Assembly (NCBI GenBank): GCA_964431965.1
Contig: CAYSLU010000154.1
Location: 1 to 6,524 of the forward strand
Length of the DNA: 6,524 bases
Source of the DNA: CAYSLU01 sp964431965
Lineage (GTDB): Bacteria; Verrucomicrobiota; Kiritimatiellia; CAIKKV01; CAYSLU01
Direction of reading: 5' to 3'
Shown here: piece by piece, positions 1 to 4,503 of the stretch
Numbering within the stretch: the first letter of the stretch is position 1
How the letters are laid out: every line of letters starts with the position of its first letter
Translations under genes and position numbers: made by a program
The notes under the pieces: generated by a model
What the model saw: only the letters and a program-made list of their open reading frames with translations
Told to the model about the DNA's origin: nothing
The model's database searches: none

Positions 1-94
1 CGCGCTAACCACTACCCGTTTGCCTGGGCGAGGTCAAGAAGCGCCGAACTCCGCGGGTGACGCAACCCACCCGAGAACGCCTGTGACTGTCCGG

Positions 95-154
95 GTAGGC
101 GACTCCTGCCGGGAGGCGCCCTCCGGAGGGTCGCGCCCGGCAGGCGCGACCTAC
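95..154. repeat. 60-bp REP/BIME-like palindromic repeat of two inverted 30-nt hairpin units
   Basis: The element is two head-to-head 30-nt units (95-124 and the reverse complement of 125-154). Each unit reads GTAG, then a 9-bp hairpin, then CTCC. Hairpin A pairs 98-106 with 112-120 around a 5-nt loop, with one A-G mismatch. Hairpin B pairs 129-137 with 143-151 perfectly, also around 5 nt. The centre (119-130) is a perfect 12-bp palindrome. The units are identical at 22 of 30 positions, and the eight differences fall on only four stem pairs, three of them fully compensatory. A GTAG tetranucleotide at the foot of a hairpin is the known hallmark of REP sequences mobilised by RAYT (TnpA-REP) transposases. 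That this is such an element is inference, since no RAYT gene lies in the window. Confidence 0.75.
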
Positions 155-207
155 TCACAGCCGGCGGGCATCCACCAGTCGCTACCTGTTCGTGACACCC
201 TGCCGCC

Positions 208-227
208 CCGGAGGATACGCTCTCCGG
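208..227 (+). promoter_or_regulatory. Shine-Dalgarno-like GGAGG inside a 6-bp inverted repeat
   Basis: The purine run GGAGG (210-214) is the best ribosome binding site candidate for the peptidase gene starting at GTG 230. Its spacing of 15 bases to the start is longer than usual. It overlaps a perfect 6-bp inverted repeat, CCGGAG (208-213) and CTCCGG (222-227), with an 8-base loop. Folded in mRNA, this would hide the ribosome site. In GC-rich DNA such a short repeat may be chance. Confidence 0.3.
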
Positions 228-229
228 CC

Positions 230-739
230 GTGGACACGCTGCACATCGAAGCGGACGACTTCGCCGGACTCGCAGGGGACATGCTCCGCGCCGGGCGCGA
301 GATCCGGTTCCGCGCCCGCGGGGCCAGCATGTCGCCGTTTATCCGCGACGGCGACATCGTCACCGTGCAACCGGCCCGGGCAGACGATCTCCGGCCCGGC
401 GACGTGGCCCTATACGTGCGGTCCGACGGCCAGGTGATGTTGCACCGCGTCCTCGGCCGCGACCGGCACACGACCCCGCCGCTGATCATCACCCGCGGCG
501 ACGCCCGAACCGGGCCACGCGAACCCGTGGCGCCGGAGCAGATCCTGGGCCGCGCCATCGCCTCCTCCCGCGGCGCCCGCACGTTCCGCCTCAACGCCGC
601 CACCGCGCGCTTGTCCGGCCTCCTATGGGCGCACACGCAACCGCTCGGCTTTGTGATCATGGCCGCCGGGCGGTTCGTGCGACAGCACCTCCGTGCTTCG
701 CAACGTCTTTCGCGCTTCACCGGCCGTGCAGAACGCTGA
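230..739 (+). CDS. S24/S26 family serine peptidase homologue (signal-peptidase-like, Ser/His type)
   Basis: The product is 169 residues and matches the small S24/S26 peptidase-fold proteins related to signal peptidase I and LexA. The nucleophile motif GASMSPF places Ser33 at residues 31-37. It is followed by RDGDIVTV (39-46), LRPGDVALY (54-62), LHRV with His72 (71-74) and a GDA box (90-92), in the family order. The protein has no lysine at all, so the Ser-Lys dyad of LexA and bacterial LepB is impossible. A Ser-His dyad as in Sec11/SipW-type enzymes is the only option if it is active. There is no N-terminal membrane anchor; a weakly hydrophobic stretch lies near residues 130-147. The frame is open back to a TTG at 20, but that part translates the palindromic repeat and has no family similarity, so GTG 230, directly before the conserved domain, is preferred. 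Homologues of this size are often found beside peptide-modification or PqqD-like genes. Substrate and partner are unknown here because the upstream neighbour is outside the window. Confidence 0.75.
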   Translation: MDTLHIEADDFAGLAGDMLRAGREIRFRARGASMSPFIRDGDIVTVQPARADDLRPGDVALYVRSDGQVMLHRVLGRDRHTTPPLIITRGDARTGPREPVAPEQILGRAIASSRGARTFRLNAATARLSGLLWAHTQPLGFVIMAAGRFVRQHLRASQRLSRFTGRAER

Positions 740-772
740 TGTAGGGGGATTTCGGGCTGCAAGCCTCCAGCA

Positions 773-790
773 TGACGGGCCTTCCCGTCA
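773..790. terminator. hairpin between convergent genes, overlapping the vapC stop codon
   Basis: TGACGGG (773-779) and CCCGTCA (784-790) form a perfect 7-bp stem with a CCTT loop. The right arm contains the vapC stop codon (788-790, minus strand), and the hairpin starts 33 bases after the peptidase stop. Its place between two converging genes suggests a bidirectional transcription end or an mRNA 3' end. No T-tract follows on either strand, so it is not a canonical intrinsic terminator. Confidence 0.4.
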
Positions 791-1207
791 GGTCCGTGCG
801 GCGTCGCCCGAAAGAACGTGCACCCGTTCCAGGCGCGCCGAGGCCCGCTCGAAGGTCACCATCCCGTGCGCTTCGGCACGCCGATACTGCTCATGGATGA
901 CCCGGTCGGCGAAGCCCGGCTTAGCCGTTGCCAACCCCGGCGTGGCAAGGACGGAGGCCGCCACGCCAGTGGCCACCACGTCGCTGCTGGCGAGGAAGGC
1001 AGCCAACTTCTCCAATGCCTCCGCCTTGGGCACGCGGAAGTGGCACTGCAGGGCGAAGTACGTCTCACAGACCACGAGATCCGAGACCACTGACTTCACA
1101 CCGGCGGAACGCTGTGCACGCATCCATTCCAGCGCGGCGATCGCTTGCGCTTCCGGCGCCCCAGTCAGGAGCCGCAGTACCACGGAGGTGTCGAGGCCCA
1201 CGGTCAC
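788..1207 (-). CDS. PIN-domain ribonuclease toxin, VapC-like
   Basis: The product is 139 residues, normal for VapC. It is expected to be a Mg2+-dependent endoribonuclease held inactive by the antitoxin encoded just upstream. The PIN acidic residues are visible: Asp6 in the N-terminal GLDTSVVLRLL strand, Glu48 in VVCETYFAL, and Asp101 in the FADRVIH helix. The C-terminal strand reads MVTFERASARL (116-126), where many PIN toxins have T-F-D; here the fourth acidic position is Glu120. The gene starts at GTG 1207, and the GTGA overlap with the antitoxin TGA stop (4 bases shared) implies translational coupling, which fits a toxin made only after antitoxin. The family assignment is firm. The RNA target cannot be read from the sequence. 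Confidence 0.88.
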   Translation of the reverse strand: MTVGLDTSVVLRLLTGAPEAQAIAALEWMRAQRSAGVKSVVSDLVVCETYFALQCHFRVPKAEALEKLAAFLASSDVVATGVAASVLATPGLATAKPGFADRVIHEQYRRAEAHGMVTFERASARLERVHVLSGDAART

Positions 1208-1497
1208 GGAATCGTCTCCCCGTGCCGACGTCCACGCGCGATGCTGCGGCGCACGGACTGCATGTCGAACCGTCCGTCTGCGTTAGCTGCGTAGGCTCCC
1301 AGGGAGCCAAACCACGCAGGCCGTGCCTCGCGAACGGTCGCGGATGAAGGCTGCTCGGCTCCCTTTTGCAGCGTGCCGCCGCCCAGCCACCCCGCGAAGA
1401 GATCGATGACCACCTCCCGGATGGCCCGCCCTTCCAGCGCACTCCTCGCCTTCACCTGGCGGTATAAGGCATCGGGAATATCGATCGTCGTCTTCAT
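1204..1497 (-). CDS. ribbon-helix-helix antitoxin, VapB-like
   Basis: The product is 97 residues. The N-terminus MKTTIDIPDALYRQVKARSA is a typical ribbon-helix-helix (CopG/Arc-like) DNA-binding unit: a short beta strand at 2-8 and helices to about residue 37. The remainder (about 45-97) should be the toxin-wrapping tail and includes a RPAWFGSL stretch (59-66) and a basic end (RRSIARGRRHG, 83-93). It is cotranscribed with vapC and overlaps it by four bases. ATG 1497 is chosen because homology begins exactly there; the only longer option, TTG at 1533, would lie on the presumed -35 box. No Shine-Dalgarno sits at normal spacing (the nearest purine run is about 24 bases up), so the message may be leaderless. 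Autorepression through the inverted repeat upstream is expected from the family. Confidence 0.85.
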   Translation of the reverse strand: MKTTIDIPDALYRQVKARSALEGRAIREVVIDLFAGWLGGGTLQKGAEQPSSATVREARPAWFGSLGAYAANADGRFDMQSVRRSIARGRRHGETIP

Positions 1498-1533
1498 GTA
1501 TGCAATATAACCATATTCATACCTTCCCGGCAA
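1498..1533 (-). promoter_or_regulatory. vapBC promoter with overlapping operator-like inverted repeat
   Basis: On the minus strand a -35-like TTGCCG (1533-1528) is followed after 18 bases by a -10-like TATATT (1509-1504). Transcription from it would start at about the first base of the ATG at 1497. An imperfect inverted repeat covers the same place: 1498-1508 and 1513-1522 pair over ten positions with one bulged base and a 4-base centre. This is a strikingly AT-rich island in GC-rich DNA, ending at the start codon. Such a repeat is where a VapB/VapBC complex would be expected to bind. That role is inferred. Confidence 0.4.
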
Positions 1534-1561
1534 GAATGAGACCGGACGTCACTGGTACGGC

Positions 1562-1593
1562 GTCGGCCCGATGCGCTGTCGGCCCGATGCGCT
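1562..1593. repeat. perfect tandem duplication of a 16-bp unit
   Basis: GTCGGCCCGATGCGCT occurs twice without a gap (1562-1577 and 1578-1593). It lies in the vapBC/DUF2339 intergenic region and ends where the candidate -35 box begins. A replication-slippage duplication is the simplest explanation; a double protein-binding site is possible. Confidence 0.9.
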
Positions 1594-1622
1594 TGACCTG
1601 GCCGCCCCCCCCTCCCGATCAT
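1593..1622 (+). promoter_or_regulatory. possible sigma70-type promoter for the DUF2339 gene
   Basis: TTGACC (1593-1598) matches the -35 consensus at five of six positions. GATCAT (1617-1622) matches the -10 at four of six, with an 18-base spacer containing an 8-base C run. It would give a leader of roughly 185 bases before the DUF2339 start. This is a weak call in GC-rich sequence. Confidence 0.22.
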
Positions 1623-1803
1623 TCACTTGGACGTGGATGCGCACGACGACGTGTACCCAGGACAGCCGCGGTGGCGCGGCGCGAGATCCTTCTGGCATGC
1701 CGTTTGGCGGCGGCGCACGTGACAAGTTCGGCTCTTGCGTTCACCGGCGCCACAGCTCACCATCCCGGCGTGGGCGCGTGTCCGCCCTGAGCCCGCGGAA
1801 ACC

Positions 1804-1809
1804 GGGAGG
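1804..1809 (+). promoter_or_regulatory. ribosome binding site of the DUF2339 gene
   Basis: GGGAGG lies five bases before ATG 1815. It fixes the start where the hydrophobic N-terminus begins. Confidence 0.7.
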
Positions 1810-1814
1810 TCGCC

Positions 1815-4355
1815 ATGGAGGGACTCATCGTGACCGGAATCATCGTGCTGGTCTTCCTGATTGCCATCGCCCCCATCTGGTCGCTGGTGATGCTGTACGC
1901 CGTGCGCCGGCGGCAGGACGCGCAGATGGAGCGCCTCGACGACGTCGAACGCAGGTTGCTTCGTGCAATCGGGGAGAGGCCGAAGCAGGAGAAAGCCCAC
2001 CCGGAACCTATCGCGGAACCGGCCGTGACACCCGAACCCGAGCCGACCCGCGCGGAGATCCGCGTCCCCGTCGCGGCCGCCGTAGGCCGCGCGCCGACAC
2101 CGCCGCCATCGACCGTTCAGCCCGTGGCCGCTCCACCCCCGCCGCCGCCGGCCACCGTGCCGCCCCCCGTCCTGGTCACCGCCGCCACGCCGCCGCCCAT
2201 GCCGCCCCGGACTCCCACGCCGGTTCCTCCACCCCCGCCGGAGCCGCCTCGCGAGCCCGGCGCCTTCGAGGCGGCGGCGCGCGATCTTCTCCGCAAGATC
2301 TGGAGCTGGATCGTCGTGGGCGAGGAGCATCGGCCAGTCGGCGTGTCGATGGAGTACGCGATCGCCAGCAACTGGCTCCTGCGCATCGGCGTCGTCGTGC
2401 TCGTGGTCGGCATCGGCTTCTTCCTCAAATACTCGATCGACCATGACTACCTCGGACCGCGCGGACGCGTCGCGCTCAGCATCCTGGCCGGCGTGGGCAT
2501 GCTGCTCGGAGGCATGCGCCTGCTGGGCCACCGGTACCACCTGATCGGCCAGGGCCTCATCGGGGGCGGGCTCGCCACGCTCTACTTCAGCGTGTTCGCC
2601 GCCGCGAACTTCTACCACCTCCTCGCCATCCTCCCGGCCTTCGCGCTGATGGCGCTGATCACGTTCAGCGCGGGCGTCATGGCGGTGCGGTTCAACTCGC
2701 TGCTCGTGGCCGTCCTCGGCATCATCGGCGGCTACGCGACGCCCGTCATGCTGAGCACGGGCGAGAAGAACCTCGCCGGGCTCTTTGCCTACATGCTCGT
2801 GCTCGGAATCGGCATCCTGGGCATCTCGTCGCGGCGGCGATGGCACCTGCTGAACACGCTCGGGATGATCGGGACCTACGGCCTGGGCGGCGCGGCGCTC
2901 TCCCGCTTCTACGAGTGCGCGGATTTCGCGCTCGTGATGTCGTTCTTCGTCGCGTTCTTCGCCCTCTACTCGACCGCCATCTTCCTGTACAACGTGGTCA
3001 GCCGCGAGAAGGCCACGCTCCTCGAGCTGCTGTCCCTGCTCGCCAACGCCGGCGTGTTCTTCGGCGGCGGCTACGTCCTCGTCCTCGGCGCGCACGGGCA
3101 GACGATGACGGGGCTCCTGACGCTGGGGCTGGCCGCGTTCTACATGCTGCACGTCTACGTCTTCCTGGCGCGCCGGCTCCAGGACCGCGGCCTGCTGCTC
3201 TGCTTCATCGGGCTCGCCTCGCTCTTCCTCACCCTCACGCTCCCGATCGTGCTGTCGCCCGCGTGGATCACGGCCGCCTGGGCCGTTCAGGCGCTCGTCA
3301 TGCTCTGGATGGGCGGGAAGCTCGACAGCCGGTTCCTGCGCCTCCTGTCATTCGCGGTCTACGCGCTCGTCCTGCTCCGGTTCGGCGCGCTCGACCTCGA
3401 CCGGCAGTTCGCCCCCCGCCTGGCGCCCGACCTCGCGTGGACCGCCTATCTCCGGATGCTCGTCGATCGGCTCGTGATGTTCGGTGTCCCGCTGGCTTCT
3501 CTTCTGGGCGCCCGCCGCCTGCTGCGGCTCCCCGCCGCCCGCGAGCGCCTGGTCGTCGATCCCGCCAACGATGTCGCGGACTGGGTTCCCGAGTCGTGGA
3601 TCGCGCGGGGCGCCATGGTCGCAGCCGTCGGCCTGCTCTTCGTGTACCTGCAGCTCGAGCTGCACCGCACGGTGGGCTTCTTCTGCGAGCCGCTGCGCGT
3701 CCCGGCGCTGACCCTCCCCTGGATCGTGCTCGGCGCCGCGCTCGTGCTCTCCTACATCCGGGCCGGCAACCCCCTGATGCTGGCGCTCGGAACCCTGGCC
3801 GCCGCCGGCGCCATCCTCAAGCTCCTGGCCTACGACATGCCCTACTGGCACCCCGACTACTCGCGCCTGCTCTACGCCGGCGGCTACTCCGCGCTTCCGG
3901 CGGCGATGCGGCTGCTGGACGCCGGGCTCGTGATGGGGTTCCTGGCGTGGGCGTTTGCCGCGCTGCCCGCCGAAGGGGAAGCCGCGTTCGTGCGACGCGG
4001 CGCGGGCATCGCCGGCCTCACGCTCCTGTTCGCCTACCTGACCCTCGAGCTGAACACGGCCACGGCGCACTTCGTGCCGGCTTTCCGGTCCGGGGCCGTC
4101 TCGCTGCTGTGGGCCGCCTTCGCGCTCTCCTTTGTCATCTCCGGCATCCGCGGCGGCACCCGCGGGCTGCGGTACGCGGGCCTCGTCCTGTTTGCCGTGG
4201 TCGTGTGGAAGATTTTCTTCGTCGACCTCGCCCGGCTCGGCCAGATCTACCGCATCGCCGCCTTCATCGTGCTCGGCGCCGTGCTGCTGTGCGGCTCGTT
4301 CGTCTACCTGAAGTACCGGCAGCGGTTCACGTCGGAGCCGCCCCCGTTGCCGTGA
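1815..4355 (+). CDS. DUF2339 family polytopic inner-membrane protein
   Basis: The product is 846 residues. An N-terminal membrane segment (about 4-28) is followed by a charged, helix-prone stretch (31-60) and a proline-rich linker (61-150, 36 of 90 residues Pro). A long membrane domain from about 187 to 831 carries around twenty hydrophobic segments. It opens with NWLLRIGVVVLVVGIGFFLKY (186-206) and closes with YRIAAFIVLGAVLLCGSF (812-829), both typical of DUF2339. The linker is probably cytoplasmic or periplasmic spacing, not a domain. Two C-terminal blocks (about 598-675 and 728-805) look like copies of each other. The start at ATG 1815 is supported by GGGAGG (1804-1809) five bases upstream. 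Function is unknown for the whole family. No catalytic motif is evident, and the resemblance to multi-pass envelope proteins is only general. The next gene encodes its usual genomic partner, DUF3999, so the two probably act together. The stop codon shares its last base with the inverted repeat that follows. Confidence 0.9.
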   Translation: MEGLIVTGIIVLVFLIAIAPIWSLVMLYAVRRRQDAQMERLDDVERRLLRAIGERPKQEKAHPEPIAEPAVTPEPEPTRAEIRVPVAAAVGRAPTPPPSTVQPVAAPPPPPPATVPPPVLVTAATPPPMPPRTPTPVPPPPPEPPREPGAFEAAARDLLRKIWSWIVVGEEHRPVGVSMEYAIASNWLLRIGVVVLVVGIGFFLKYSIDHDYLGPRGRVALSILAGVGMLLGGMRLLGHRYHLIGQGLIGGGLATLYFSVFAAANFYHLLAILPAFALMALITFSAGVMAVRFNSLLVAVLGIIGGYATPVMLSTGEKNLAGLFAYMLVLGIGILGISSRRRWHLLNTLGMIGTYGLGGAALSRFYECADFALVMSFFVAFFALYSTAIFLYNVVSREKATLLELLSLLANAGVFFGGGYVLVLGAHGQTMTGLLTLGLAAFYMLHVYVFLARRLQDRGLLLCFIGLASLFLTLTLPIVLSPAWITAAWAVQALVMLWMGGKLDSRFLRLLSFAVYALVLLRFGALDLDRQFAPRLAPDLAWTAYLRMLVDRLVMFGVPLASLLGARRLLRLPAARERLVVDPANDVADWVPESWIARGAMVAAVGLLFVYLQLELHRTVGFFCEPLRVPALTLPWIVLGAALVLSYIRAGNPLMLALGTLAAAGAILKLLAYDMPYWHPDYSRLLYAGGYSALPAAMRLLDAGLVMGFLAWAFAALPAEGEAAFVRRGAGIAGLTLLFAYLTLELNTATAHFVPAFRSGAVSLLWAAFALSFVISGIRGGTRGLRYAGLVLFAVVVWKIFFVDLARLGQIYRIAAFIVLGAVLLCGSFVYLKYRQRFTSEPPPLP

Positions 4356-4485
4356 GAAGCTGTGAGGAAATCAGCGGACGACACGGAGGTCGTCCCTCCA
4401 AAGCCAGGAAATCGGGAGTTTTCGCGTGTCTGTGGAGGGTCGGGCTCTGTCCCGACCGTCCGAATCTGATTTCCTCACAGCTTCT
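4355..4485. repeat. 131-bp structured repeat with perfect 20-bp terminal inverted repeats (MITE/BIME-like)
   Basis: The ends AGAAGCTGTGAGGAAATCAG (4355-4374) and its exact reverse complement (4466-4485) form a 20-bp stem. Inside are hairpin A (4376-4382 with 4389-4395, 6-base loop), a central arm (CCCTCCA 4394-4400 with TGGAGGG 4433-4439, alternative at its edges to A and B) and hairpin B (4438-4444 with 4451-4457, 6-base loop). The whole can fold as a cloverleaf. CGGAC (4375-4379) also matches GTCCG (4458-4462). No coding frame of note and no clear target-site duplication are seen. The left end supplies the last base of the DUF2339 stop. The right end lies five bases before the DUF3999 ribosome site, so in a joint transcript it would be a strong intergenic structure. 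Non-autonomous mobility is inferred from the terminal repeats. Confidence 0.85.
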
Positions 4486-4490
4486 GCCCC

Positions 4491-4495
4491 AGGAG
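4491..4495 (+). promoter_or_regulatory. ribosome binding site deciding the DUF3999 start
   Basis: AGGAG stands eight bases before ATG 4504, the codon that opens a clean signal peptide. It decides against the in-frame GTG at 4426, which lies inside the structured repeat. Confidence 0.75.
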
Positions 4496-4503
4496 AAACG
4501 CGT

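Larger units (their letters stand above)
1534..1814. other. non-coding interval between vapBC and the DUF2339 gene
   Basis: Together with the vapB promoter region this makes a 317-base gene-free gap between divergent genes. Open frames cross it on both strands, but none has a ribosome site with a recognisable protein. Visible contents are a tandem 16-bp repeat (1562-1593), an 8-base C run (1605-1612), a weak promoter-like pair (1593-1622) and the ribosome binding site of the next gene. Nothing else stands out. Confidence 0.6.

Noticed and set aside
1..60. Possible C-terminal end of an upstream gene (frame 1, stop at 58-60)
   Set aside because: Only 19 codons are visible with nothing recognisable, so a gene cannot be supported from this fragment.
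95..154. CRISPR-like repeat
   Set aside because: It is a single palindromic pair with no regularly spaced direct repeats or spacers.
20..229. N-terminal extension of the peptidase to a TTG at position 20
   Set aside because: The extension would translate the palindromic repeat and has no family similarity. Conserved sequence begins right after GTG 230.
1623..3152. 509-codon open frame on the minus strand
   Set aside because: It lies largely opposite the DUF2339 gene. The product is a low-complexity Arg/His/Glu/Gly-rich string with no domain, as expected for the antisense of GC-rich coding DNA.
4426..4503. Upstream GTG start for the DUF3999 protein
   Set aside because: It lies inside the structured repeat and would bury the signal peptide behind 26 polar residues. 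ATG 4504 has a well-spaced AGGAG.
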